Assembly (NCBI GenBank): GCA_963773335.1
Contig: CAVZAT010000002.1
Location: forward strand, 248,001 to 312,000
Source: UBA4742 sp963773335
GTDB lineage: Bacteria > Actinomycetota > Acidimicrobiia > Acidimicrobiales > Acidimicrobilacustridaceae
Direction of reading: 5' to 3'
Length of the DNA stretch: 64,000 nucleotides
Shown here: in pieces, positions 54,122 through 62,535 of the stretch
Layout of the letters: every line of letters begins with the position of its first letter
Numbering within the stretch: the first letter of the stretch is position 1
The notes under the pieces: generated by a model
Told to the model about the DNA's origin: nothing
Database searches by the model: none
The model's input: only the letters and a program-made list of their open reading frames with translations
Position numbers and translations under genes: made by a program

Positions 54122-54415
54122 ATGGCCGACCAGTGCACCCACCTCGACCTCATCCAGCACGTGGCACCCAGCGGCAACGGGTGCGTGGAGTGCCTCCTGA
54201 TGGGCAGCACCTGGGTCCACCTGCGCCGCTGCACCCAGTGCGGCCACATCGGGTGTTGTGACAGCTCGCCCAACCGCCACGCCACCGCGCACTTCCACGG
54301 GGAGGGGCATCCGATCATCCAGTCCTTCGAACCGGGCGAGGACTGGTACTGGTGCTACCTCGACGAGTTGGCCTTCGAGCTGGACGAGGATGGCCCCAGC
54401 CCGTCGCACACCTGA
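54122..54415 (+). CDS. UBP-type zinc-finger protein
   Basis: A 97-residue protein consisting of one ZnF_UBP domain: CTHLDLIQHV, GNGCVECLLMGSTWVHLRRC, TQCGHIGCCDSSPNRHATAH and GHPIIQSFEPGEDWYWCYLD. The Cys/His spacing fits the UBP zinc finger, which in eukaryotes binds the free C-terminus of ubiquitin. Actinobacteria carry many small single-domain forms of unknown function. It is on the plus strand, followed by a nitroreductase gene 97 bp later. Likely zinc-binding and cytoplasmic. Confidence 0.8.
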   Translation: MADQCTHLDLIQHVAPSGNGCVECLLMGSTWVHLRRCTQCGHIGCCDSSPNRHATAHFHGEGHPIIQSFEPGEDWYWCYLDELAFELDEDGPSPSHT

Positions 54416-54512
54416 CCGGGGACCGGCGGCGGCACCCGGCGCCGGGGCTCGACCCGACCCCAGCCCGCGTGAGCGGCTTGCCGGGGCCCGCCGATGCGGA
54501 GAGGCTGCGTCG

Positions 54513-55217
54513 ATGGACCTGATCGAGGTGTTGCGGACCACCGGGGCGGCACGCGAGTTCACCGACGAGCCCGTGGCCGACGAGGTGCTGACCCGCGTGC
54601 TCGACTCCGCTCGCTTCGCACCGAGCGGGGGCAACGTGCAGGGCTGGCGGGTGGTGGTGGTGCAGGACCCGGCCACACGGGCGGCGCTGCGCGACCTGTA
54701 CCTGCCGGGCTGGTACGACTACCTGGCCCTGCACCTGGCCGGCCTGCGGCCGTGGTCGCCGCTCAACGACCGCCAGGCCGAGGCCGATGCGGTGAAGGCC
54801 GCGTCCACGCTGGCCGAGCAGGCTGGGGCCGGGCCGGGCGGCTTCGCCGAGCACCTCGACCGGGTGCCGGTGCTGCTGGCCGTGTTCGCCGACCTGGGGG
54901 CGCTGGCCGCGGTGGACCGCGATGCCGATCGCTACACGTTCGCCGGCGGTGCCTCGGTCTACCCCTTCGCCTGGAGCGTGCTGCTGGCCGCCCGGGCCGA
55001 GGGGCTGGCCGGGGTGATGACCACCATGCCCATCCGCCGGGAGGCCGAGGTCAAGGCGCTGCTGCACGCGCCCGATTCGCTGGCCCTGGCCACGGTCATG
55101 GCCCTCGGGCACCCGGTGCGCCAGCCCCGCCGCCTGACCCGGACCCCGGTCGAAGGCTTCACCACCGTCGACACCCTCGACGGCCCCGCCTTCCCCGGAC
55201 CGGCCGGACCGGCCTGA
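54513..55217 (+). CDS. Nitroreductase-family protein
   Basis: A 234-residue flavoprotein-fold protein. It shows the family start IEVLRTTGAAREFTDEPVAD, then RVLDSARFAPSGGNVQGWRV (FMN-phosphate contact), VDRDADRYTFAGGASVYPFA then LAARAEGLAGVMTTMPIRRE, and LALATVMALGHPVRQPRRLT. Nitroreductase-type enzymes use FMN and NAD(P)H to reduce nitro groups, quinones or enones. The physiological substrate is unknown. The frame is intact and the start is at the first ATG of the core. A convergent lipoprotein hydrolase follows. Confidence 0.8.
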   Translation: MDLIEVLRTTGAAREFTDEPVADEVLTRVLDSARFAPSGGNVQGWRVVVVQDPATRAALRDLYLPGWYDYLALHLAGLRPWSPLNDRQAEADAVKAASTLAEQAGAGPGGFAEHLDRVPVLLAVFADLGALAAVDRDADRYTFAGGASVYPFAWSVLLAARAEGLAGVMTTMPIRREAEVKALLHAPDSLALATVMALGHPVRQPRRLTRTPVEGFTTVDTLDGPAFPGPAGPA

Positions 55218-55248
55218 CCGGGCCCGCTGGTCTGTCCCGGTCGGGGGA

Positions 55249-56541
55249 TCAGCTGGTCGAGCGGTAGTGGATGGTGAAGGGCGGGAAGTCGGCCGTGACC
55301 GCGGTGGACAGTCCCACAGGGGTCTTGTCGGTGCCGAAGGCCCAACGCAGCTGGGCCACGATGAAGTGGAAGGCCACCGGCCACACGGTGGTGGCGTCGG
55401 GGAACGACGAGGTGCAGCCGTCGTCGAACAGCCGGCCCAGGGTGGGCGGCACGCTGATGTGCACCTTGGCCGCGATGGCGAGCAGACCCCCCTGGTCCTT
55501 GCCGATCTCACAGATGTCGTCGAAGGAGTTGTGCCCGGCCTGCTGGATCACCACCAGGCGCTTGGGCGCGTTCATCTTCTCGTAGTAGGCGGTCTCGCGC
55601 GAGAGGGCGGCCACGTGGTCGTTGCCACCGGTGATGACCATCCCCGGCTTGTCCGGTGCCGGGGTGCCGGTCACCCCGGTGCCCGACAACAGGATGAACG
55701 TCTTCACCCCGGGATCGACGTCGGTGACCGCCGTCTGGGCGGCGGCCGCCGCGCCCGCCGAGTGGCCCATGGCGGCCTGCAGGGACGGGTTGATGGTGCC
55801 GTGCAGCACCGACGCCGGATCGTGGCTGGCGGCCACGGCCACGTCGCGGGCGGCCAGCAGGGTCTGGGCGTCGCCCATCACGGCGGTCTGTTGGGCCGCC
55901 TGGGCTTGCTGGGCGGCCTGGACCGAATTGGTCGACGCCGCCGTGGTGGTGGTGCTCAGCCCCGCGGCCAGGGCGGCCAGCAGGTCGCGCTCGGTGTGGT
56001 CGGGGGCAACCACCACGTAGCCCCAGCTGGCCAGGTGCGCGGTGAGGCTGGCGTACATGGTGGGGTAGGCCGCGTAGCCGTGGCTGAACATGACCAGCGG
56101 GAAGGGACCGGTGGTGCTGGCCGGGACGTCACGGTAGGCGCCGGTCGGGTACTTGGGATCGAGGTCGGCCGGCACCATGCTCTTCAGCGCCGCCGGCAAC
56201 AGGTTCGAGATGGAGAAGATGTCCTGGGACTTGCCAGCCACCGAGGCCTTGCTCGCCGGGTACCAGACCTCGACGTCCGCGCCGGTGGACAGCTTCAAGC
56301 TGGTCACGCCGGCGGCGTAGGGTCCCGCCGCCTCGTAGGCGGGTCGAGCCGCCAGGGTGGTGGTGGCGTGGTCGCGCGTGCCGCTCGGGCTCGATCCGGA
56401 GCCGCAGGCCGCGGCCAGCAGCCGCCACCGCGCCGACCAGGGCCAGCACGCCGAGGCTGGTCCTGGGGCGACGGGGAGACCGGGCGGGCTGAGGGCAACC
56501 GTGCGAGACAGACAGCGCGAAACATGGGTGGAGCCTGCCAC
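55249..56541 (-). CDS. Lipoprotein alpha/beta-hydrolase (chlorophyllase/PAF-acetylhydrolase-like), N-terminal frameshift
   Basis: About 430 residues. A lipobox LLAAACGSGSS marks a lipoprotein; the hydrophobic part of the signal (GVLALVGAVAA) lies in a neighbouring frame, so a base change near 56420 is likely. The mature part shows KLSTGADVEVWYPASK, FPLVMFSHGYAAYPTMYASL then HLASWGYVVVAPDHTERDLL, the nucleophile elbow AAMGHSAGAAAAAQTAVTD, Asp in DKPGMVITGGNDHVAALSRE, and QQAGHNSFDDICE. This is the arrangement of large secreted hydrolases that cleave lipid or polymer esters. It is divergent from the Gfo/Idh/MocA gene. Confidence 0.7.
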   Translation of the reverse strand: MAGSTHVSRCLSRTVALSPPGLPVAPGPASACWPWSARWRLLAAACGSGSSPSGTRDHATTTLAARPAYEAAGPYAAGVTSLKLSTGADVEVWYPASKASVAGKSQDIFSISNLLPAALKSMVPADLDPKYPTGAYRDVPASTTGPFPLVMFSHGYAAYPTMYASLTAHLASWGYVVVAPDHTERDLLAALAAGLSTTTTAASTNSVQAAQQAQAAQQTAVMGDAQTLLAARDVAVAASHDPASVLHGTINPSLQAAMGHSAGAAAAAQTAVTDVDPGVKTFILLSGTGVTGTPAPDKPGMVITGGNDHVAALSRETAYYEKMNAPKRLVVIQQAGHNSFDDICEIGKDQGGLLAIAAKVHISVPPTLGRLFDDGCTSSFPDATTVWPVAFHFIVAQLRWAFGTDKTPVGLSTAVTADFPPFTIHYRSTS

Positions 56542-56600
56542 TCGCGAGGCGGCGGCGCTCGCGCGTCGTCGCCCGGGGCTGGCCGGGCGCGGCCCCTTCC

Positions 56601-56620
56601 TATACTGACGCCGACGTCAG
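56601..56620 (+). promoter_or_regulatory. Inverted repeat overlapping a -10 box
   Basis: CTGACG-CCGA-CGTCAG (56605-56620) overlaps TATACT (56601-56606), a good -10 hexamer. It lies 18 bp before the ATG of the Gfo/Idh/MocA gene, which also has GGGGGAGG upstream. A repressor bound here would block the promoter. Confidence 0.45.
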
Positions 56621-56638
56621 GTCTTGGGGGAGGACGAC

Positions 56639-57750
56639 ATGGGGCTCGAACGGGTCCGGCTCGGGGTGGTTGGCATCGGCAACATCGCGGCCATGAACGT
56701 CCGCGGCTACCTGGACCACGAGCGCTGCGACGTGGTGGCCTTGTGCGATCCCCGGGTCGACCACGCCCGCCAGAAGGCTGACGAGTGGGGCGTGCCCACG
56801 GTCTACGGCGAGCTCGACGACCTGTTGGCCGACGACGGCATCGACGCCGTCGAGATCCTCACCCCGACCCACCTGCACCACGCCCACGTGCTGGCCGCCC
56901 TCGACGCGGGCAAGCACGTCTCGGTGCAGAAGCCCATCGCCAACACGGTGGAGGAGGGACGGGAGATGGCCGCGGCGGCCGAGCGGGTCGGACTCACCCT
57001 GCGGGTCAGCGAGTGCTACGCCCACTACCCACCGCTGGAGCGGGCCAGGTCGCTGATCGCCGAGGGCGCCATCGGCGCACCCACCAACGTCCGCATCCGC
57101 ACCGTGGTGGGCCAGACCGACTCGGCCTTCCAGGCCGGGCTGTGGGGCGAGGGCTACGTGTGGCGGCTCAACCACCAGAGTCCCGGTGGTCACCTGTTCG
57201 ACGACATGGTCCACAAGTACGCCATGGCGCTGTGGCTGGTCGAGCCCGACATCGTCTCGGTGCAGGCCGTGGTGCGCCGGCGGGACCTGTTCTTCGAGCC
57301 GTGCAACGTGCTGTTCGAATACGAGGAACCGTCGTTGCTGGGCTCGATGGAGGTGTCCTACGCCCCGCAGATGTGGCTGCGCTCGAAGTACTACGGGGCC
57401 GACGAGTTCTTCGAGGTGCAGGGCGACGAGGGGTTCCTGTGGGTCACCCGATGCACCGGTGAGATGCTCGACCTGGCCCCCGTCATGGTCTACCGGGGCA
57501 GCCGAGGGCGACCCGACCATGGTCGGCTACGACGGCATGGACGCCGACTGGGGCGCGGGCTTCACCCGGTCGTCGGCCCACTTCGTGGATGCCCTGCTGG
57601 GCGGGACCACCCCCGACATGACCGCCGCCGACGCGGTCAAGGTGCTCCAACTCTGCTTCGCCGTGTACGAAGCGGGCAACACGCGGAAACCGGGTCGATC
57701 CCCGCACCATGACCGGCTCGGTCACCCCGACGGGTTGGGCGGACTGGTGA
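56639..57750 (+). CDS. Gfo/Idh/MocA-family oxidoreductase, frameshifted
   Basis: NAD(P)-dependent sugar or inositol oxidoreductase. The Rossmann start is VRLGVVGIGNIAAMNVRGYL. The dinucleotide and catalytic region shows EILTPTHLHHAHVLAALDAG followed by KHVSVQKPIANTVEEGREMA (Lys in the EKP-like motif, here QKP), and HQSPGGHLFDDMVHKYAMAL with the Asp-x-x-x-His pair. Near 57500 the frame changes to GDPTMVGYDGMDADWGAGFT. Another change near 57690 gives TRKPVDPRTMTGSVTPTGWA then DW and a stop at 57748-57750, overlapping the next gene's GTG. The joined length is about 370 residues. GGGGGAGG precedes the ATG at 56639. Confidence 0.8.
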
Positions 57751-58121
57751 CCGTCACCGGCTTGGCCAACCTGGCCGTCAAGGTCGCCGACCTGGACGCG
57801 GCCATCGCCTACTACACCCAGGCGGGAGCCGAGGTCCGCAACCGCATGGCCTGGCACGGGTCCGAGCGGGCCGACGTGGTGTTCGGCGCGTTGTCGCTCA
57901 CCCTGTTCACCCGGGCCATCTACGAGGACGAGGTGGCGCTGCCGGCCGAAGGCTTCCTGCACCCGGCGCTGTTCACCGACGACCTCGATGCCCAGCTGGA
58001 GGGCCAGGAGGTGGTGTGGGGGCCGGCCGAGGTGACCGGTCCGTTCGGCCGCCGGCGCATCGCCTTCGTCACCGCGCCGGGCGGGATGCGCCTGGAGTTC
58101 ATGGAGCAGCTCCCGGACTGA
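57747..58121 (+). CDS. VOC-family (glyoxalase-like) protein
   Basis: A 124-residue single VOC domain: NLAVKVADLDAAIAYYTQAG, VFGALSLTLFTRAIYEDEVA and IAFVTAPGGMRLEFMEQL. The metal-ligand Glu appears at the C-terminus (LEF), while the first-strand His is replaced by Ala in NLAVKV, so metal binding may be altered. The GTG start overlaps the oxidoreductase stop (GTGA), giving translational coupling and implying a joint pathway, perhaps isomerisation or cleavage of the product. Convergent with an ABC exporter gene. Confidence 0.75.
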   Translation: MTVTGLANLAVKVADLDAAIAYYTQAGAEVRNRMAWHGSERADVVFGALSLTLFTRAIYEDEVALPAEGFLHPALFTDDLDAQLEGQEVVWGPAEVTGPFGRRRIAFVTAPGGMRLEFMEQLPD

Positions 58122-58191
58122 TCGGGCCGGGCCGGGGCCGTGACCACCATGGCCATCCGCCGAGAGGCCGAGGTGCAGCCGTCGCTGCCGG

Positions 58192-59984
58192 CTACCGCAC
58201 GCGTCCATGCTCCCAGGCACTGCAGAGGCGCGCGTACTCGCCCCCGGTTCGGAGAAGGTCGGCGTGGGTGCCGTCCTCGACCACGGATCCATGGGCGATG
58301 ACCACGACTCGGTCGGCGTGGCGAGCGATCAAGGGTTGCCTCGTCACGGCGATGATCGTGAGCCCGGGCTGGTGCGCTCGGGCGTGGGCGAAGTGGTGGA
58401 GGGAGTGCGCGTCGAGCGAATCGGTGGCGTCGTCGAGGATCAGCAGCCTCGGTTCGCGGAGAAGTCCGCGGGCGATGAGGATCCGGTTTCGCATCCCGGC
58501 GGGCAGGTTCCGGCCGTTGCGACCGACCTTGGTGTCGAGACCCGCGACCAGCTCCCCGAGCGGGTCGGAGGTCCCGAAGAGGCCCTCGAGCGCGGTGAGG
58601 AGGTCCTCGTCCGAGATCGCACCGACGCCGAGGGCCAGGTTGTCGCGCACGGTTCCGTCGAAGAGCCTTCCGTCCGCGCTGACGTAGGCCACCTCGTGGT
58701 AGAGCGCGGTACGGCGGACGCGGTGGATGTCCGTGCCATCGACGGTCACGAATCCCTCGTCGGGCGCCACGAGACCGGCCAGGATTCGGCCCATGAACCT
58801 GCGTCCGGAGCCGGACTCGCCGACGATCGCCACCATCGACCCACCCTCGACCTCGAGGTCGATCCTGCTCGTCGCTGGCTGCTCCTGGACCGGGAGGCGA
58901 ACCCTGGTCACGACCACCCGGCCGGGGCCGTCCTCCAGCCGGGTGAGGTCACGGCTCTCGGCGGCGGGAGGCTCGGCCAGGACCGAGAAGATCTTGTCCA
59001 CCGCGGCGATGCCGCTCTGATAGGTCTTGAACAGGCTGGAGAAGTTGACGAGCGGCGTCAGGAACATCGACAGGTAGCCGAAGAAGGCGACCATCGTGCC
59101 GACCTCGCTGTTGCCTCGCACCACCTGGATCCCTCCATAGGTGACCAGCAGGCCAGTGGCGGTCGCCGAGAGCAGGGTCGTGGCCGGGTAGTACACGGCG
59201 TTCGCTCTGATCGTGCGGTACTCGGCATCCCGGCTCTCGAGGGTCGCGGCGGCGAACCCGGCCTGCTCGCGCTCGGTCTGGTTGAAGGCCTGGATGACGT
59301 CGACGACGCCGAGGCTGTCGTTGGCCGAGATGGTCACCCCGGCGATGGCGTCGCGGAAGGCGAGGAACCTGGGTGCCGCGACGCGGCGGTACTGCCAGCT
59401 CATCACGGCCAGGACCGGCACCACGAGGAGGGTGACGAGCGCCATCTGCCAGTCGAGCACCAACATGATGATCGCCGCGCCGACGAAGCTGACGAGGCTC
59501 TTCAGCAGCGCAGGAAGCCCCGACGTCACCAGGGACCGACTGGCGATCACGTCGTTGGTCATCCGCGACAGCGTCTCGCCCACCGGATGGTCGTCGCCAT
59601 AGGTGAGGTCCAGCGTCTGGATGTGGCGGAGGAGGCGGCTCTGCAGGGTCACGACCATGGCGTTGGCCGCGGTGGTGAGACCCGGATCCGCACCCGTCGG
59701 AGCACCCAGCTGGTCGCCACCAGGACGACGGAGGCCACCGCGGTGCCCACCACCACCGCCTTGGATCCGGCCTCGACACCCTGGTCGATGAGGACCTTCG
59801 TCAGGTAGGGCGTGACCAGGTAGACGAGGCTGCCGGCGATGGTGGTCGCGACGCCGATGAGCGCGTCGCGGCGGTGCGGCCCGAGCAGGTGGACGAGCGC
59901 CTCGATCTCGCGCAGACGCCCGGAGCCCGCGTCCCGAACCGTGGCTGGAGCTGCGGTCGCGGGTGGGAGGGACGGGGCCGTCAA
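58192..59984 (-). CDS. ABC exporter half-transporter A with degenerate ATPase motifs, frameshifted
   Basis: Membrane domain plus nucleotide-binding domain. It starts LREIEALVHLLGPHRRDALI (in the frame beginning at 59984), shifts near 59680, and continues with GLTTAANAMVVTLQSRLLRH then IQTLDLTYGDDHPVGETLSR. The ATPase domain is unusual: the Walker A is GESGSGRRFM (Lys and Ser/Thr replaced), the signature is NLPAGMRNRILIARGL, the Walker B is LLILDDATDSLD, and the switch region VTRQPLIARHADRVVV lacks the usual His. It overlaps its partner gene by four bases. It probably forms a heterodimer with the downstream-coded half whose signature is also degenerate. Joined length about 597. Confidence 0.75.
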
Positions 59985-61741
59985 CGGGACGACTCCTCGA
60001 GGCCCCAGACGGCGGTCGCATCGACGAACGACCGATCGTGGCGGAGCTCGTCGCGCGTACCGACGGCCGCGACCTCGCCGTCGACCAGGACGACGATCCG
60101 GTCACAAAGACTCAACAGCGCCGGTCGGTTGGCGACGGCCACGATGGTGGTGCGGGCAGTCATGGCCCGGATCCCTTCGACGACGCTGCTCTGCATCTGC
60201 GGAGGCATGGGGGCCGTGACGTCGTCGAGCAGGAGGAGTCGGGGGAGCGTCACCAGGGCGCGGCCGATGCAGATCCACTGCGCGGTGGGCACCGGTACGA
60301 GCAGGCCCCCGGCACCCAGCGACGTGTCGTAGCCGTCGGGAAGCGTGAGGAGCCGGTCGTGGAGGCGCAGGGCCCGGGTGACCTCGACGACCTCCTCCCG
60401 GGTCGCATCGGGGCGCCCGTAGCGGAGGTTGTCCAGCACGGTCCCGACGAAGAGGTGCGGTGTGGGCCCGAGGAAGCGGACATAGCTCCGCAGCGAGCCC
60501 AGATCGACCTCGTCCAGGCGTTGGCCGCCCATCCGGATCTCGCCGCCCTCGGGGTCGTAGACCCGCGCGATCGCTCGGAGCAGCGAGGACTTCCCCGAAC
60601 CCGTGCGCCCGATGAGCGCCACGTTGTCGCCCGACTCGACCGCCAGTCGCACGTCGTCGAGTGCCCGGCGAGGTCCTCCATAGCTCTTCGAGAGCGCCTC
60701 GATGTCGATGGTGGGGACCGGGTCGTGGAGAACGGGCGCGTCGGGGGCGCTGGTGATCGTCGGCTCACGGTCGAGCACCTCGAAGACCCGCTGCGCGGAC
60801 GCCGTCGCGTTCTGGAACCGCCACAGCGTGGTGCCCAGGTCCTGGATCGGACCGAGGAGGATCGCCACGTAGCCCAGGAACGTGACGAGGGTGCCCAGCC
60901 CAAGGCCTCCCTCGATGACCGAGAAGCCACCCCAGGCGAACAGACCGGCCCAGGCGAGGTTGGGGAGGTTGATGATCGCGGAGTCATAGGTGGCGTCGAG
61001 GGCCATGATCTCGGAGGCCGTCGCGTGCCATCGCGCGGTCTCTGTTTCGAGGGCCTCCTGACGCCGGCGCTCGGCGCCCAGGAGCTCGACGCTGACCAGA
61101 CCCTCCAGCGTCTCCTCCGCGCTGGCGGTGAGGTCGGCTTCGACCTCCTGACGTCGTCGCATCAGCGGGGTGGCCTTGCGACCGAAGATGACCACGAGCC
61201 AGATGACGATCGGTACCGGCCAGAACGCCACGACCGCCAACCGGGCGTCGACGACCATCATCGCGATGCCGGCGAAGAGCACCGTGAGCAGATCGCTGGC
61301 GATCTTGGCCAGCGACTGGGAGAGGAACGTCCGGATCGGACCGCTGGTGACCATGATCCGCGAGACCATCTGACCGACCCGCTGACCCTGCAGGTACTCG
61401 TCATCGAGCTCGAGGAAGCGTGAATAGAGGTCGTTCCTCAGGCTTCGCTCGACATCGATCGCCAACCGGCCCGTGGCCAAGGTCTCGAACGACGTGAGCG
61501 CGGCGCGGACGACACCGACCCCGACGATGGCGAGACCCAGCTTGATCAGGAGCGACTCGTCCTTGTTGTCGATGGCATCCACCGCGCCGCCGAGCAATGC
61601 GGGCACCGCGAGGTTGGTGACGACGATGAGTGCGGTCAGGACGAAGATGAGCGCGAGCAGACCGTGGCGGCCCCGCAGGAGCGCGAGCGACCGGCGCAGG
61701 GCGCGCTCGGGCTGCGATCCCGAGTGATCGGTTCCCGACAC
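59981..61741 (-). CDS. ABC exporter half-transporter B with degenerate signature motif
   Basis: An intact 586-residue half-transporter. Six-helix domain: HGLLALIFVLTALIVVTNLA, SLLIKLGLAIVGVGVVRAAL, ASDLLTVLFAGIAMMVVDAR. The ATPase domain has a normal Walker A GRTGSGKSSLLRAIARVYDP, but the signature position reads LLVPVPTAQWICIGRAL instead of the usual LSGGQ pattern. The Walker B ends LLLLDDVTAPMP (Asp in place of catalytic Glu), and the H-loop is VAVANRPALLSLCDRIVV (Asn instead of His). The gene starts 92 bp from a divergent HxlR regulator and is followed by half-transporter A with overlapping ends. The substrate is unknown. Confidence 0.8.
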   Translation of the reverse strand: MSGTDHSGSQPERALRRSLALLRGRHGLLALIFVLTALIVVTNLAVPALLGGAVDAIDNKDESLLIKLGLAIVGVGVVRAALTSFETLATGRLAIDVERSLRNDLYSRFLELDDEYLQGQRVGQMVSRIMVTSGPIRTFLSQSLAKIASDLLTVLFAGIAMMVVDARLAVVAFWPVPIVIWLVVIFGRKATPLMRRRQEVEADLTASAEETLEGLVSVELLGAERRRQEALETETARWHATASEIMALDATYDSAIINLPNLAWAGLFAWGGFSVIEGGLGLGTLVTFLGYVAILLGPIQDLGTTLWRFQNATASAQRVFEVLDREPTITSAPDAPVLHDPVPTIDIEALSKSYGGPRRALDDVRLAVESGDNVALIGRTGSGKSSLLRAIARVYDPEGGEIRMGGQRLDEVDLGSLRSYVRFLGPTPHLFVGTVLDNLRYGRPDATREEVVEVTRALRLHDRLLTLPDGYDTSLGAGGLLVPVPTAQWICIGRALVTLPRLLLLDDVTAPMPPQMQSSVVEGIRAMTARTTIVAVANRPALLSLCDRIVVLVDGEVAAVGTRDELRHDRSFVDATAVWGLEESSR

Positions 61742-61798
61742 CAGGACTGGCTACCACAGCGCACCACCCCCGTTCTGCGGGGCGAGCTGGCAACCGAG

Positions 61799-61826
61799 TG
61801 CATTCTATGATGCAACTGACTACGGT
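61799..61826 (+). promoter_or_regulatory. Inverted repeat and leaderless -10 box at the HxlR/ABC divergent promoter
   Basis: TGCAT-N6-ATGCA (61799-61814) is followed by TACGGT (61821-61826), which ends 6 nt before the GTG of the HxlR gene, as for a leaderless transcript. TATGAT (61806-61811) inside the repeat could be a second -10. A dimeric HxlR bound here would control itself and the exporter genes. Confidence 0.45.
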
Positions 61827-61832
61827 GGCGAC

Positions 61833-62402
61833 GTGCGCAGAACCAGCTTCGAGGACGTGAACTGCTCTGTGGCGCAGTGCCTGGAGGTGGTGGGCGAGTG
61901 GTGGAGCCTGATGGTCCTGCGCGAGGTCTTCCTGGGCGTCACCCGCTTCGACGACCTGCGCAACCGTCTGGGGATCTCGCGCAACGTCCTGACCGACCGA
62001 CTCGAGCACCTGGTGGCCCATGGCGTGCTCGAGCGCGTCCCCTACCAGCAGCACCCGGTGCGCTACGACTACCAACTGACCACCAAGGGCGTCGACCTGT
62101 GGCCGGTGCTGACCGCCATGCGCCAGTGGGGCGACCGCTACGCCGCCCCCGACGGCCCGCCGTTGGAGTTGATCCACAAGGGCTGCGGGGACCGGGTGAC
62201 GGTGGTGGAGACCTGTTCGACCTGCGGCGAAGCGCTGAGTGCCCGTGACGTCCGGGCGGTGCCCGGACCGGGTGTGTGCGAGAGCAACTTCCCCCCTGAC
62301 GAGATGCGCCACCGCAGGATCGCACCGACCGCGTCCGCCGGCGGCACCCATCGAACCCTCTCGAATCCGCCCCTCGAACCCGTGAGGTCGACCCGTGAGT
62401 GA
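61833..62402 (+). CDS. HxlR-family transcriptional regulator with C-terminal zinc-ribbon-like tail
   Basis: A 189-residue regulator. The HxlR winged helix begins CSVAQCLEVVGEWWSLMVLR with the family's N-terminal Cys region, then EVFLGVTRFDDLRNRLGISR, NVLTDRLEHLVAHGVLERVP and YDYQLTTKGVDLWPVLTAMR. The tail carries CGDRVTVVETCSTCGEAL, a Cys pattern like a small zinc ribbon, seen in a subset of HxlR proteins. HxlR proteins usually sense electrophiles or ligands and act as homodimers. It is divergent from the ABC exporter pair, which is probably its target. Confidence 0.85.
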   Translation: MRRTSFEDVNCSVAQCLEVVGEWWSLMVLREVFLGVTRFDDLRNRLGISRNVLTDRLEHLVAHGVLERVPYQQHPVRYDYQLTTKGVDLWPVLTAMRQWGDRYAAPDGPPLELIHKGCGDRVTVVETCSTCGEALSARDVRAVPGPGVCESNFPPDEMRHRRIAPTASAGGTHRTLSNPPLEPVRSTRE

Positions 62403-62535
62403 CCCGACCACCAATCTCGCCGTCTCCAACCTGGCGACCCAGCGGCTGTGGCAGGTCGACGTGATCGACGATCGGTTACGGTTGCTGTCCCACGGCGAGG
62501 TCCGTCTGCGGCACGTCGAGGCGGTTCCGGCGTGA
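62395..62535 (+). CDS. Small unknown ORF (46 aa) coupled on both sides
   Basis: A GTG-start frame of 46 codons (begins SDPTTNLAVSNLATQ, ends RLRHVEAVPA) that overlaps the HxlR stop at one end and the thioesterase GTG at the other. Such double coupling favours real translation, and the sequence is not low-complexity. No family is recognised; it could be the remains of a longer protein. Length alone does not exclude chance. Confidence 0.35.
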   Translation: MSDPTTNLAVSNLATQRLWQVDVIDDRLRLLSHGEVRLRHVEAVPA

